DNA of 64,000 nt from an uncultured Allosphingosinicella sp. (GCA_934539295.1 CAKTCN010000017.1:11442-75441); one strand, 5' to 3'; shown: positions 17,708 through 26,429, counted from the first letter of the stretch. Program-made: numbers and translations. Notes: generated from the letters alone by a model not told the origin.

Positions 17708-19453
17708 TCAAGCGGCGATGTCGTAGGGCTGAATTTCGCCCGAAAGGTAAAGATTGCGGGCCTTGGCACGGCTGAGCTTGCCAGAGCTGGTCTTCGGCAA
17801 GGTACGCGGCGGGACCAGTTCCACTACGCAGTTCGTTCCCGTGATGGCCCGTACACGCTCACGGATCTGTTCACGAAGGCGTCCGCGCTCTTCCGTATCG
17901 GATGCGCGGCACTGGACGAGCACGGCTGGCGTCTCCTCACCACCCGGCGTGGTAATCGCGAAGGCGGCGATGTCGCCGGCCTTGAACCCTGGAAGCTGCT
18001 CCACCGCCCATTCGATATCCTGCGGCCAGTGGTTGCGGCCGTTGATGATGATCATGTCCTTGGCGCGGCCAACGATGTAGATGTAGCCATCGGCCAGATA
18101 GCCCATGTCGCCCGTGTCCAGCCACCCGTCGACAAGGCAGGCATCGGTTGCCTCCGGATCGCGGAAGTAGGAGTGCATGACGCTCGGGCCACGACACCAG
18201 ACCTTGCCGATCGCACGGTCGGGCAGCGTGCTGCCGTCCTCGTCGCGCACCGCGATTTCCATGTCGCGCACCGCCTTGCCGCAATTCACAATGGCGCGGA
18301 AACGCTGGGGCCGGCCCGTTTCTCCCGCGTCCTGACCCGAAAGGAGTCGCTCCTCCACGAGTTCCACCCTGATGCCTTCGCCCGGGGGCATGATGGAAAC
18401 GGCCAGAGTCGCTTCGGCGAGGCCGTAGCTCGGCAGGAAGCTGTGCGGGTCGAACCCCGCTTCGGCGAAAGCGTCGACGAACGACTGCATGACGTCGGGA
18501 CGGATCATGTCGGCGCCGTTCCCGGCAACGCGCCAGCGAGATAGATCGAAGCGTTCGCCCACATGCGTCTGGCTCGACACTCGACGTGCGCAGATGTCGT
18601 AGCCGAATGTCGGCGAATAGCTGAGCGTGGTACCTTCGTTGCGGCTGATCAGGTCCAGCCAGGCGAGCGGGCGGCGGGCGAAATCCTCCGTTTTCAGATA
18701 GTCGGTCGAGACCTGATTGGCCACCGGCGACAGGAAGCAGCCGACCAGGCCCATGTCATGATACCAAGGGAGCCAGGACACGCAGCGATCCGTATCTGCC
18801 AGCTGCATCCCGTGCGAATGCGCAGCAAGATTGTTGAGGAGCGCACGGTGCGTAACGGCAACACCGTGAGGGAACCGGGTCGAGCCGCTCGAATATTGAA
18901 GGTAGCAGATGTCATCCGGCTGCGCGCCGGGCAGATCGGCCGCAGGAGCTGCGCCTTCGCCGAAACTTTCCCAGTCGCTGCCCGCACAGCCTGCAGCGGC
19001 AGCGGCTGCGCCCGCCATGACGGCAAGTTCGGCTGGGTAGAGGAGAAGGACAGGATCGGAACTGCGCAATTGGACGCTCAGCTGGTCGATATAGGATTCG
19101 CGCCCGCCAAAGGAGGTGGGCAGCGGCAGCGGCACTGGCCATGCGCCAGCATAGACCGTGCCGAAGAACAAGGCGGCGAATTCCGGCCCGGTTTCCGCGA
19201 TCAGCGCCACGCGATCACCAGGCCGGATGCCATGAGCGACAAGTCGCCTTGCCGAGGAGAGAGCATCCGTGCGAAGTTCGGCAAAGCTGTAGGCCAGTTT
19301 CAGGGTGCCGCGCGGATCGTGGAAGTTCAGGCCGCGGCCACCCTCGGCAGCGTAATCCAGCGCCTCGCCCAGCGTCTCGAAATCGGAGAAGCGGCGCGGC
19401 AGGGTGTCGCGGGTCGGTGTCGGCACGACGGTCGCAACGTCAACGTTCGTCAA
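17708..19453 (-). CDS. Fatty-acyl-AMP ligase (FAAL family)
   Basis: A 581-residue adenylating enzyme. I place the start at TTG 19453 because AAGGAC lies at ribosome binding distance and the length matches the family; an open frame continues to 19567. The AMP-binding motif YLQYSSGSTRFPHGV, WLPWYHDMGLVG, SYGLAEATLAV and WLDTGDMGYLADG are all present, and LPKTSSGKLSRAKAR near the C-terminus carries the catalytic lysine. This arrangement matches FAALs, which activate fatty acids as acyl-adenylates and load them onto acyl carrier proteins instead of CoA. No carrier protein or polyketide synthase lies nearby, so the acceptor is unknown. The gene is divergent from recX with a 112-bp spacer. Confidence 0.88.
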   Translation of the reverse strand: MTNVDVATVVPTPTRDTLPRRFSDFETLGEALDYAAEGGRGLNFHDPRGTLKLAYSFAELRTDALSSARRLVAHGIRPGDRVALIAETGPEFAALFFGTVYAGAWPVPLPLPTSFGGRESYIDQLSVQLRSSDPVLLLYPAELAVMAGAAAAAAGCAGSDWESFGEGAAPAADLPGAQPDDICYLQYSSGSTRFPHGVAVTHRALLNNLAAHSHGMQLADTDRCVSWLPWYHDMGLVGCFLSPVANQVSTDYLKTEDFARRPLAWLDLISRNEGTTLSYSPTFGYDICARRVSSQTHVGERFDLSRWRVAGNGADMIRPDVMQSFVDAFAEAGFDPHSFLPSYGLAEATLAVSIMPPGEGIRVELVEERLLSGQDAGETGRPQRFRAIVNCGKAVRDMEIAVRDEDGSTLPDRAIGKVWCRGPSVMHSYFRDPEATDACLVDGWLDTGDMGYLADGYIYIVGRAKDMIIINGRNHWPQDIEWAVEQLPGFKAGDIAAFAITTPGGEETPAVLVQCRASDTEERGRLREQIRERVRAITGTNCVVELVPPRTLPKTSSGKLSRAKARNLYLSGEIQPYDIAA

Positions 19454-19565
19454 TGAATAAGTCCTTGTACTTACACGGCGGCGGCAAGCGCGCGTCCAGC
19501 ATAGAGCGACCGTAGCCGCAACCATTCTTTCATATTCGGTGCCGACTGTGGCACAATGATGGCGC

Positions 19566-20117
19566 ATGAGACACGGGTCTGAAAGGAAGGCGCGTCCGCC
19601 GCTCGATGATGAGGCGCTTCAAAGGCTCGCGCTTCATTATGCGGGCCGTTACGCCACCACGCGGGCCAAGCTTGGCGCCTATCTTTCCCGCAAGCTGCGC
19701 GAGCGAGGCTGGGCGGGAGAGGGCGGAGTCGAGGGGGTCGTGACGCGCCTGGTCTCCCGCTTCCAGGAACTTGGCTACGTTGATGACGAGGCGTTTGCCG
19801 ATGCGCGTGCAGCCTCGCTCGGCCGCCGCGGTTATGGCGAGCGGCGCGTCGCGCAGGCGCTAAAGGCAGCCGGGATCGACGAAGCCGATGCCGATGGAGC
19901 CCGGACGATCGCGAGGGAAAGCGCCTGGGCATCGGCCCTTCGCTTCGCCGCGCGAAAGCGGGTAGGGCCATTCGCCGCGCACGAGCTTGATCGCGAAACC
20001 CGGCAGAAAGCGTTCGCCGCCATGATGCGCGCCGGCCACCCACCTGAAATCGCTGGAAAACTGCTTGCAATGTCGCCCGGAACGCCCGTTGATCCCGACG
20101 AGCCGTTTTTTACTTAA
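19566..20117 (+). CDS. recX: Regulatory protein RecX family
   Basis: A 183-residue basic protein with three-helix repeats typical of RecX: ALHYAGRYATTRAKLGAYL, LSRKLRERGW, VSRFQELGYVDDEAFADARA and GYGERRVAQALKAAGID. RecX binds RecA filaments and limits their activity. No recA or lexA is present in the window. It is transcribed away from the acyl-AMP ligase and is followed, 66 bp on, by the cold-shock protein. The sequence is at the long end of the family and has a basic N-terminus (MRHGSERKARPP). Confidence 0.88.
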   Translation: MRHGSERKARPPLDDEALQRLALHYAGRYATTRAKLGAYLSRKLRERGWAGEGGVEGVVTRLVSRFQELGYVDDEAFADARAASLGRRGYGERRVAQALKAAGIDEADADGARTIARESAWASALRFAARKRVGPFAAHELDRETRQKAFAAMMRAGHPPEIAGKLLAMSPGTPVDPDEPFFT

Positions 20118-20130
20118 GGCAAGGTTCACA

Positions 20131-20184
20131 ATGGCGACAAAGCATTGCATAGTCACCGCTGCGCTTGGCTATGGGTGGCTTTAA
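20131..20184 (+). CDS. Possible 17-residue leader peptide upstream of the cold-shock gene
   Basis: ATG 20131 is preceded by AAGGCAAGG at ribosome binding distance and opens a 17-codon frame ([17 protein letters not shown]). Its stop overlaps the cold-shock start as TAATG (20182-20186). The spacing suggests translational coupling. No homology is recognised and coding is not proven. Confidence 0.3.
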   Translation: MATKHCIVTAALGYGWL

Positions 20185-20777
20185 TGGACAGGCGAGGGGA
20201 AGTGCTGGCGGAGGACCATTCCCATCGCGAAGGCGATGCGGACATCGAGGACCTGTCCGCGGAAGAATTGTTCGAAGTGCGCGGACGGATGAAATGGTTC
20301 GATGCCACGCGCGGCTTCGGTTTCCTGGTCAGCGACGATGTCGAGGGCGACGTCCTCGTGCATTTCAGCACGTTGCGCGAACATGATCGCCGGAGCCTTC
20401 CTGAGGGAGCGATCGTTGACTGCCTGGTTTCCGAGCAGAAGCGCGGTTTCCAGGCGCGCCGCGTGTTGGCAATCGATCTCAGCGAGGCCGTGCTGCCGCC
20501 GGAACGTGCGCTGCCTGGCAGGAACGGCAGCAGGGTCGATCCGATCGACCTGATCGACGAGGCGGGCGATTTCGAGCCGGTGACCGTGAAATGGTTCAAC
20601 CGCCTGAAGGGCTATGGCTTCGTAGTGCGAGACGAGGACGAGGCCGAGGATATCTTCATCCATATGGAGACGATCCGGCGCGGCGGTCTTGCCGACCTCC
20701 TGCCCGAGCAGGAGCTTGTGGCACGCATTGCAAAAGGTCCAAAGGGGCCGCTGGCGGTGCAGGTCGAACCTAGATGA
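20184..20777 (+). CDS. Double cold-shock-domain protein
   Basis: A 197-residue protein from ATG 20184. Two cold-shock domains are visible. The first (about residues 32-95) contains [19 protein letters not shown] and VLVHFSTLR; the second (about 130-195) contains [19 protein letters not shown] and [13 protein letters not shown]. Each keeps the aromatic RNP-like nucleic-acid-binding surfaces. An acidic leader (about residues 1-30) and an acidic linker separate them. Two-domain cold-shock proteins are common in alphaproteobacteria and act as RNA chaperones or stationary-phase regulators; the exact target is unknown. The stop overlaps the DUF192 start as ATGA. Confidence 0.92.
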   Translation: MDRRGEVLAEDHSHREGDADIEDLSAEELFEVRGRMKWFDATRGFGFLVSDDVEGDVLVHFSTLREHDRRSLPEGAIVDCLVSEQKRGFQARRVLAIDLSEAVLPPERALPGRNGSRVDPIDLIDEAGDFEPVTVKWFNRLKGYGFVVRDEDEAEDIFIHMETIRRGGLADLLPEQELVARIAKGPKGPLAVQVEPR

Positions 20778-21256
20778 GGTTGGCAAATTGTGTCGCGGCG
20801 GCGCTGCTGGCGAGTGCGGTCTACGGCTGCAAAGCGGCCCCCGAACAGGCGAACGCAGTCAGCGAAGCACGGCTTCGGATCGTCAAGGTCGAAGTCGACG
20901 GCGGAGGCGAGGTTCGGCGCTTTGATGCCGAAGTGGCCGAAACCCCGGAGCAGCAGGCGCGTGGGTTGATGTTCCGCGAGAAGCTGGGACCCGATGCCGC
21001 GATGCTCTTCCCCTTTTCACCGACACGGCCAGCCAGCTTCTGGATGAAGGACACGCTGATCCCGCTCGACATGATCTTCGTGCGACCGGATGGATCAATT
21101 GCCTACATCGCGGCCGAAACGCTGCCGCAGTCCGAGGCTCCCGTGGGCGTGGACGAGCCACTGTCCGCCGTGCTGGAGATCGCTGGCGGGCGCGCGGCCC
21201 AACTCGGCATCGAAGAAGGACATCACGTGCGCTGGACGGGTGGTCCGCAGCCTTGA
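20774..21256 (+). CDS. DUF192 family exported protein, possible lipoprotein
   Basis: A 160-residue protein coupled to the cold-shock gene by an ATGA overlap. An N-terminal export signal ends in ASAVYGC, a possible lipobox. The DUF192 core follows: [19 protein letters not shown], then [15 protein letters not shown] and [15 protein letters not shown], ending [14 protein letters not shown]. Members of this family are small beta-sandwich proteins of unknown biochemical role, usually periplasmic. The gene lies in a gene order (recX, cold shock, DUF192, NDUFA12, DUF2155, aat) that I recall from other sphingomonads. Confidence 0.88.
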   Translation: MRLANCVAAALLASAVYGCKAAPEQANAVSEARLRIVKVEVDGGGEVRRFDAEVAETPEQQARGLMFREKLGPDAAMLFPFSPTRPASFWMKDTLIPLDMIFVRPDGSIAYIAAETLPQSEAPVGVDEPLSAVLEIAGGRAAQLGIEEGHHVRWTGGPQP

Positions 21257-21299
21257 GCAGGCTTGCGCCTGCACCGGCATAAAGAGTAGGCGAGCGTTC

Positions 21300-21680
21300 A
21301 TGGGAATCCTGAAGCAGATCTTCACCTGGTGGGACGGCGCCACGATCGGCACGGCCTTGTTCAGCAAGCGCAATGGCCGCCAGGTCGGCAGCGATGCTGC
21401 AGGCAACACCTATTTCGAGGGCAAGAAGGACGGCCGCCGCTGGGTCATCTACAATGGCGCCAACGATGCCGGGCGGCTGCCGCCCGAATGGTATAGCTGG
21501 CTGCACCGGCAGATCGACGGGCATCCCGATGAGGCGCTGCCACCAGTGCCCAAGTTCCTGAAGGCGCCGACCGGCAATCGCACCGGTACGCCGGACGCAT
21601 ATCGGCCGACGGGCGCACTGGAAAAGGGCGGTCGCCGCCAGGCCGCCAGTGGTGACTATGAGGCATGGACGCCGAATTGA
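21300..21680 (+). CDS. NADH:ubiquinone oxidoreductase accessory subunit NDUFA12 homologue
   Basis: A 126-residue protein from ATG 21300. FTWWDGATIGTALFSKRNG, VGSDAAGNTYFEGKKDGRR and LPPEWYSWLHRQID are the hallmarks of the B17.2/NDUFA12 family. Alphaproteobacteria share this accessory subunit with mitochondria; it sits on the peripheral arm of complex I. The C-terminal part after about residue 90 is low in complexity and basic. It lies alone, far from any nuo operon in this window, which is usual for this gene. Confidence 0.93.
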   Translation: MGILKQIFTWWDGATIGTALFSKRNGRQVGSDAAGNTYFEGKKDGRRWVIYNGANDAGRLPPEWYSWLHRQIDGHPDEALPPVPKFLKAPTGNRTGTPDAYRPTGALEKGGRRQAASGDYEAWTPN

Positions 21681-21684
21681 TCCC

Positions 21685-22299
21685 ATGCGGCGCGCGCTCT
21701 TCCTGATCCCGACGGCGGTTGTGCTGCTCGCGGGCTGCGACCAGCGCCCGGCTGACGCACCCAAGGCCAAGCAGCAGGCCGAGGCGGAGCCGGATACGGT
21801 CGACATCCCGCAGGTGCTGGAAAAGGACGCGCCTGGAACTACGCCCATGACGCAGCGCGTGGCGGTGCTCGGTTTTCTTAACAAGCGCAACGGCATCACG
21901 CAGGACCTTCGCCTTCGGCCCGGTCAGGCGGTACGCGTCGGCGACGTGATCGTGCGACTGCGCGCTTGCGAGACGACGGCCCCGTGGGAAGTCCAGCAGC
22001 TGACCGGCGCATTCGTCCAGCTCGACGTGCCGAATGCGCATGGCCAGTATAGCCGGGCCTTCTCGGGTTGGCTCTACAAGGAATCGCCTTCGCTCAACGT
22101 CATTGAGCACCCGGTCTACGACGTGTGGCCCAAGAGCTGCGCGATGACCCATCCCGGCGGCGTGCCTGCGGTTGCGCCGGCAGCCAGCAACCGGTCAAGC
22201 GCACCGAGATCGGGCGCGCCCAAAGCCGCACCTGACGAAGCGCCGCCGGCCGAGCCTGCGCCCGTCGAGGCAGTCGCCGAGTCCAACAGCACCAGGTAA
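21685..22299 (+). CDS. DUF2155 lipoprotein
   Basis: A 204-residue protein; ATG 21685 begins a clean lipoprotein signal (MRRALFLIPTAVVLLAGC), and the upstream in-frame ATGs would bury it. The DUF2155 core has VAVLGFLNKRNGITQDLRL, VIVRLRACETTAPWE and AFSGWLYKESPSLNVIEHP, then YDVWPKSC. A low-complexity Ala/Pro tail follows (about residues 160-204). That tail is encoded opposite the aat gene, so 184 bp are coding on both strands. The family is alphaproteobacterial and of unknown function. Confidence 0.87.
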   Translation: MRRALFLIPTAVVLLAGCDQRPADAPKAKQQAEAEPDTVDIPQVLEKDAPGTTPMTQRVAVLGFLNKRNGITQDLRLRPGQAVRVGDVIVRLRACETTAPWEVQQLTGAFVQLDVPNAHGQYSRAFSGWLYKESPSLNVIEHPVYDVWPKSCAMTHPGGVPAVAPAASNRSSAPRSGAPKAAPDEAPPAEPAPVEAVAESNSTR

Positions 22300-22829
22300 T
22301 CGCGCTGGCTGATCTCCACGGCGCCGAGGCTGCGCAGGTGGTCGGTCATGAACTGGCAGTCGAGCAGGCGGAACCCACCGACGACGAGCCGGGCCACGAG
22401 CCATGCGAGCGCGACCTTCGATGCATCGGTGCGGATGGAGAACATGCTCTCGCCGAAAAACGCGCCGCCCAGGCGAACGCCGTAGAGACCGCCGACCAGT
22501 TCCTCATCTTGCCAGCATTCGATCGAATGCGCGCTACCGCGTACGTGCAGAACCGCGTAGCTTTGTTCAATCGCCGCATTGATCCACGTCTCCTCGCGGG
22601 CGGCGCAGGCGCGCACCACCTCCGCAAACGCCTGGTCGGCGGTGACTCGAAAGCGATTAGATCGCACGGTCTTGCGCAGCGAGCGCGAGAGGCGAAAATC
22701 GTGCAGCGGGAAGATGGCGCGTCGCCGCGGCTCGACCCAGAACACGTCCTCGGCTTCGCGGCTGTCGGCCATCGGGAAAACGCCGATCGAATAGGCACGC
22801 AGCAGCAGGTCTGGGTCGAGCGGGCTCAT
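22116..22829 (-). CDS. aat: Leucyl/phenylalanyl-tRNA--protein transferase
   Basis: A 237-residue enzyme from ATG 22829 (MSPLDPDLLLRAYSIGVFPM). FWVEPRRRAIFPL, ECWQDEELVGGLYGVRLGG, FFGESMFS and LLDCQFMTDHLRSLGA are the diagnostic Aat motifs. The enzyme adds Leu or Phe to proteins with basic N-termini and so marks them for ClpS/ClpAP (N-end rule). A C-terminal tail rich in Ala and Gly ends in GWVIAQLLGHTS, a feature I recall from sphingomonad Aat proteins. It overlaps the 3' end of the convergent DUF2155 gene by 184 bp. The ArsC-like gene lies 10 bp upstream, so the two may be co-transcribed. Confidence 0.95.
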   Translation of the reverse strand: MSPLDPDLLLRAYSIGVFPMADSREAEDVFWVEPRRRAIFPLHDFRLSRSLRKTVRSNRFRVTADQAFAEVVRACAAREETWINAAIEQSYAVLHVRGSAHSIECWQDEELVGGLYGVRLGGAFFGESMFSIRTDASKVALAWLVARLVVGGFRLLDCQFMTDHLRSLGAVEISQRDYLVLLDSATASTGAGSAGGASSGAALGAPDLGALDRLLAAGATAGTPPGWVIAQLLGHTS

Positions 22830-22839
22830 GGCGGGTAGG

Positions 22840-23172
22840 TTAGAGGATTTCGCGAAGCCTGTCCTGTGGGCGCGCAAGGACAACGCCTTTCTCGGTCTCA
22901 ACAAGCGGGCGCTCGATCAGCCGCGGGTTGGCGACCATCGCATCGAGCACTGTATCGTCATCCTCTCCGATGTCATCCGCGCCTTGTTCGCGCATGCGAA
23001 GGCCGTCGTAGGGGCGAATGCCCGCAGCATGATAGAGGCGAGCAAGCTCGTCTCGCGTGGGCGGAGTCTTGAGATACTCTACGATAGTCACGTCTGCACC
23101 CGCCTGGCGCAGCATGTCGAGCGTCTTGCGCGATGTGCTGCAATTAGGATTGTGCCAGATGGTCGCCTTCAT
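22840..23172 (-). CDS. arsC: ArsC-family reductase (arsenate reductase, glutaredoxin type)
   Basis: A 110-residue thioredoxin-fold protein. I start it at ATG 23172 because GAGGA sits five bases upstream; ATGs at 23178 and 23184 are also in frame. IWHNPNCSTSRKTLDML carries the catalytic cysteine (Cys11) followed by SRKTL, and VVEYLKTPPTRDEL-type sequence and NPRLIERPLV mark the ArsC fold, with the conserved arginine. Members reduce arsenate with glutathione and glutaredoxin, though several have other or unknown substrates. No arsenite pump or ArsR gene is present here, so a resistance role is not supported by context. Confidence 0.88.
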   Translation of the reverse strand: MKATIWHNPNCSTSRKTLDMLRQAGADVTIVEYLKTPPTRDELARLYHAAGIRPYDGLRMREQGADDIGEDDDTVLDAMVANPRLIERPLVETEKGVVLARPQDRLREIL

Positions 23173-23189
23173 GCGCATCCTCATTGGTC

Positions 23190-23993
23190 ATGTGCTCAAG
23201 CTGCGCTACATCGGCGGGCGATCGCATCCTGTCCAGCCTCGAGGAACCCACGACCTTGCCGTTGCTTTCGCCCGCCGATCCAGCGCCATACCAGGTCCTG
23301 AACGAAGCTGGCCGTTCTCGCCTGGTGCTGGTGGGGGACCATGCGGGCAACGTCATCCCGTCTGCTCTTGGCGATCTCGGGATCAGCCGCGAGGATCAGC
23401 AGCGACATATCGCCTGGGATATCGGCATTGCCGGGCTGGGTGAGGGGCTTGCCGACCGGCTGGACGCGGTGTTCGTGCGACAGACCTTCTCGCGGCTGGT
23501 GATCGACTGCAACCGCGATCCCGCTTCGCCCATCGCCATGCCCGAGGTGAGCGATATGACAATCGTGCCTGGCAATGCCGGCCTGGATGAAGAAGCGCGA
23601 GCGGCGCGGGCAAGCGAAATACATGCGCCCTATCACGATGCCATCGCCGCGCAGCTTGCCGCGCGCGAAGCACCGATCCTGATCGCGCTGCACAGTTTCA
23701 CGCCGAACATGAACGGTTCCGACCGGCCCTGGCATGCGGGCATTCTCCATGCGGGGCACGAGGACGCCTACTCGCTGCGCCTGCTCAAGATGCTTCAGGA
23801 CGAGACTGGCCTCGTCGTCGGCGATAACGAACCGTACCGGCTTGATGCCAAGGACTATACGGTGCCGCGCCACACCTTCGCGGCTGGTCTGCCTTATGCC
23901 GAGATCGAGATCAGGCAGGACCTGATTGCCGATGCCGAGGGCGTGGTGCGCTGGGCCGAATTGCTCGGCAGGCTCCTCCCCGCCGCGATTTAG
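23190..23993 (+). CDS. N-formylglutamate amidohydrolase family protein
   Basis: A 267-residue protein if ATG 23190 is used. That start lies just past the divergent arsC start; a TTG at about 23256 with GAGGA upstream would give a shorter form that still holds the whole domain. LVLVGDHAGNVIPSAL, HIAWDIGIAGLGEGLADRL, RLVIDCNRDPASP and ILIALHSFTPNMNG are typical of the family, with a likely metal site formed by the histidines and acidic residues. Known members hydrolyse N-formylglutamate at the end of histidine breakdown, but no hut genes are near, so the substrate is uncertain. Confidence 0.85.
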   Translation: MCSSCATSAGDRILSSLEEPTTLPLLSPADPAPYQVLNEAGRSRLVLVGDHAGNVIPSALGDLGISREDQQRHIAWDIGIAGLGEGLADRLDAVFVRQTFSRLVIDCNRDPASPIAMPEVSDMTIVPGNAGLDEEARAARASEIHAPYHDAIAAQLAAREAPILIALHSFTPNMNGSDRPWHAGILHAGHEDAYSLRLLKMLQDETGLVVGDNEPYRLDAKDYTVPRHTFAAGLPYAEIEIRQDLIADAEGVVRWAELLGRLLPAAI

Positions 23994-24013
23994 CCTTCGA
24001 AGCAAAGACCTTG

Positions 24014-24097
24014 CGTCATTGCGACGCGCGTAGCGACGAAGCAATCCAATGGGGCTCAGGGTCAGTCCTGGATTGCTTCGCTACGCTCGCAATGACG
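24014..24097. repeat. REP-like inverted repeat
   Basis: CGTCATTGCGA...AGCGACGAAGCAATCCA on the left is answered by TGGATTGCTTCGCTACGCTCGCAATGACG on the right, with about 25 bp between the arms. The arm sequence is a dispersed palindromic element I recognise from several alphaproteobacteria. It lies between two convergent genes and could act as a bidirectional terminator or mRNA-stabilising hairpin. Confidence 0.85.
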
Positions 24098-24121
24098 TGG
24101 CTTAAGCTGGATGATCCCGTT

Positions 24122-24589
24122 CTAGTCCGCGAGCGGAACGATCGAGACGATCTCGATGGCATCCTGTTCGCCGTTGAAGTCGGCGACGTCGCCCGGCTCC
24201 GCACCCATGATTGCGCGTGCGAGGGGCGAGCTGAAAGAGATGCTGCCCGCTTTCGGATCTGCCTCGTCGTCGCCCACGATATCCACGGTGCGCTCGCGCT
24301 CCTTGCGGCGAAGGGTCACGCGAGTGCCGAACGCAACCTGCTCGCCCGATGCGGGAGGCTGAAGCTCCGCCGTTGCCAGGCGCGTGCGCCAGTAACGAAG
24401 ATGGCGCCTGGCGTCCTCTAGCTTGGCCTCATCCGTCTCGCCGGCGACCAGCGTCTCGAACTCTGCAACCTGAGCTTCGGTGAGGGAGAGACCGCGCGTG
24501 GTGACGAGGTTGGGACCGGCAGGGATCGGAATCTCAAACCGGGGTTCCTTATGCTCCTCGTCGCTTTCGCGCCGGAAGGCGACGCTCAT
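24122..24589 (-). CDS. GreA/GreB-family transcription factor
   Basis: A 155-residue protein from ATG 24589. The N-terminal half (LVTTRGLSLTEAQVAEFETL to ARRHLRYWRTRLATAEL) would form the helical hairpin, and the C-terminal half (FGTRVTLRRKERERTV, ISFSSPLARAIMGAEPGDVADF) is the FKBP-like domain of Gre factors. GreA-type proteins bind the RNA polymerase secondary channel and rescue backtracked complexes. The N-terminal hairpin tip lacks an obvious DE pair, so cleavage activity is unsure, and an Rnk-like polymerase-binding role is possible. It is 7 bp downstream of accC and is the last gene of the aroQ-accB-accC run. Confidence 0.82.
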   Translation of the reverse strand: MSVAFRRESDEEHKEPRFEIPIPAGPNLVTTRGLSLTEAQVAEFETLVAGETDEAKLEDARRHLRYWRTRLATAELQPPASGEQVAFGTRVTLRRKERERTVDIVGDDEADPKAGSISFSSPLARAIMGAEPGDVADFNGEQDAIEIVSIVPLAD

Positions 24590-24596
24590 GCCCGCG

Positions 24597-25946
24597 TCAC
24601 GCCTCGTCCCGCGCCAGCCATTCCTCAAGCCACTTGATCGTATAGTCGCCCGACTTGAACTCGGGGTCCTCGATCAATTTCTGGTGGAGCGGGATCGTGG
24701 TCTTCATGCCGTCGATCACATATTCTTCCAGCGCACGCTTGAGGCGCATGATGCAGCGTTCGCGCGTGGTGCCATAGACGATCAGCTTGGCGATCATGCT
24801 GTCATAATAAGGCGGCACCTTGTAGCCGGCATAAAGGCCGCTATCGACGCGCACGTGCATGCCGCCCGGTGCGACATAGGCCTTCACCGTGCCGGGGGAG
24901 GGCGCGAAGGTGCGCGGATCCTCGGCATTGATGCGGCATTCGATTGCATGGCCGCGGAAGCTTATTTGCTCCTGCTCGCACGACAGGCCCTCGCCATTGG
25001 CGATGCGGATCTGTTCGCGCACCAGGTCGATGCCGGTGATCATCTCGGTCACCGGATGCTCGACCTGCAGGCGGGTGTTCATCTCGATGAAGTAGAATTC
25101 GCCATTTTCCCACAGGAACTCGATCGTGCCGGCGCCGCGATAGTCCATGTCGGCCATTGCGCTGGCGACGATGCCGCCCATGCGGTCGCGCTCTTGCGTG
25201 GAGAGGACGGGCGAGGGCGCCTCTTCCAGCACCTTCTGGTGGCGGCGCTGGAGCGAGCAGTCGCGCTCGCCCAGGTGCACGGCCTTCCCATTGCCGTCGC
25301 CGAACACCTGGAACTCGATGTGCCTCGGATTGCCGAGATACTTCTCCATATAGACGGTGTCGTCGCCAAAGGCATTCTTCGCCTCCGACCGCGCCTGGCT
25401 CATAAGCGTCTCGAGCTGATCCTCGCTCGGGATCACCTTCATGCCGCGGCCACCGCCGCCCGAGGCCGCCTTGACCAGCACCGGATAGCCGATCTCGCGT
25501 GCGATCGCCTTGGCTTCCTCGACGCCGTGGATTGCGCCATCGGACCCGGGCACGAGCGGCAGACCGAGCGCGCCGGCGGTGCGCTTGGCCTCCACCTTGT
25601 CGCCCATCGTCCGGATATGCTCGGGCTTGGGCCCTATCCAGATGATGTTGTGCAACTCGACAATCTCTGCGAAGCGCGCATTCTCAGACAGAAAACCGTA
25701 GCCCGGATGGATCGCGTCGGCATGGCTGATCTCGGCGGCCGAGATGATGTTCGGGATGTTGAGATAGGATTCGCCGGCTGGCGGCGGCCCGATGCAGACG
25801 GCCTCGTCCGCCAGGCGCACATGCATGGCATCGGCGTCGGCGGTGGAATGCACCGCGACCGTCTTGATACCCATTTCATGGCAGGCGCGGTGGATGCGAA
25901 GCGCGATCTCGCCGCGATTGGCGATCAGGACTTTCTTGATCGTCAT
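24597..25946 (-). CDS. accC: Acetyl-CoA carboxylase biotin carboxylase subunit
   Basis: A 449-residue enzyme from ATG 25946 ([17 protein letters not shown]). [14 protein letters not shown] is the ATP-grasp glycine-rich loop, [18 protein letters not shown] and [19 protein letters not shown] are signature segments, and [18 protein letters not shown] holds metal-binding and catalytic residues. It carboxylates the biotin on AccB with ATP and bicarbonate, the first half of malonyl-CoA synthesis. It follows accB by 6 bp in the conserved order aroQ-accB-accC. The length is normal and no residue loss was noticed. Confidence 0.98.
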   Translation of the reverse strand: MTIKKVLIANRGEIALRIHRACHEMGIKTVAVHSTADADAMHVRLADEAVCIGPPPAGESYLNIPNIISAAEISHADAIHPGYGFLSENARFAEIVELHNIIWIGPKPEHIRTMGDKVEAKRTAGALGLPLVPGSDGAIHGVEEAKAIAREIGYPVLVKAASGGGGRGMKVIPSEDQLETLMSQARSEAKNAFGDDTVYMEKYLGNPRHIEFQVFGDGNGKAVHLGERDCSLQRRHQKVLEEAPSPVLSTQERDRMGGIVASAMADMDYRGAGTIEFLWENGEFYFIEMNTRLQVEHPVTEMITGIDLVREQIRIANGEGLSCEQEQISFRGHAIECRINAEDPRTFAPSPGTVKAYVAPGGMHVRVDSGLYAGYKVPPYYDSMIAKLIVYGTTRERCIMRLKRALEEYVIDGMKTTIPLHQKLIEDPEFKSGDYTIKWLEEWLARDEA

Positions 25947-25952
25947 GGCCGA

Positions 25953-26429
25953 TTACTCGACGATGACGAGCGGCTGGTCGAACTCCACCGGCTGGCCATT
26001 TTCCACCAGCAGCTGGACAACCGTGCCTGCCTTCGTGGCGGTGATCGGGTTCATGACCTTCATCGCCTCGACGATCAGCAGGGTGTCGCCGACATTCACC
26101 TTGTCACCGGCGGATACGAACGCCTTGGCACCGGGCTCGGCGGCCAAATAGACGGTGCCTACCATCGGCGACTTGACGGCGCCTGGATGGTCGGCGGGCG
26201 CAGCGGCAACCGGTGCCGCCGCCGGTGCGGCCGACTGCGGAGCCGGCGCGGGGGCCGCGGCGTAGACGGGAGCGGCGGCGCCGGCCAGCTTGCGCTTCAC
26301 CACGATGCGGCGGTCGCCATCCTGCACTTCGATTTCGGAAAGGTCGCTGTCGTTCAGCAACTCGGCAAGCGTGCGGACCAGGCCGGTATCGACCTCCATC
26401 GCGCCACGTGCCTCGGTTTCGTCGGTCAT
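25953..26429 (-). CDS. accB: Acetyl-CoA carboxylase biotin carboxyl carrier protein
   Basis: A 158-residue protein from ATG 26429 ([14 protein letters not shown]). The N-terminal AccB helix region ([20 protein letters not shown]) is followed by an Ala/Pro-rich flexible linker (about residues 50-80) and the biotinyl domain, where EAMKVMNPI contains the lysine that carries biotin. The partner accC is directly downstream and aroQ is 64 bp upstream. An open frame extends upstream to 26579, but it overlaps aroQ and lacks homology. Confidence 0.97.
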   Translation of the reverse strand: MTDETEARGAMEVDTGLVRTLAELLNDSDLSEIEVQDGDRRIVVKRKLAGAAAPVYAAAPAPAPQSAAPAAAPVAAAPADHPGAVKSPMVGTVYLAAEPGAKAFVSAGDKVNVGDTLLIVEAMKVMNPITATKAGTVVQLLVENGQPVEFDQPLVIVE

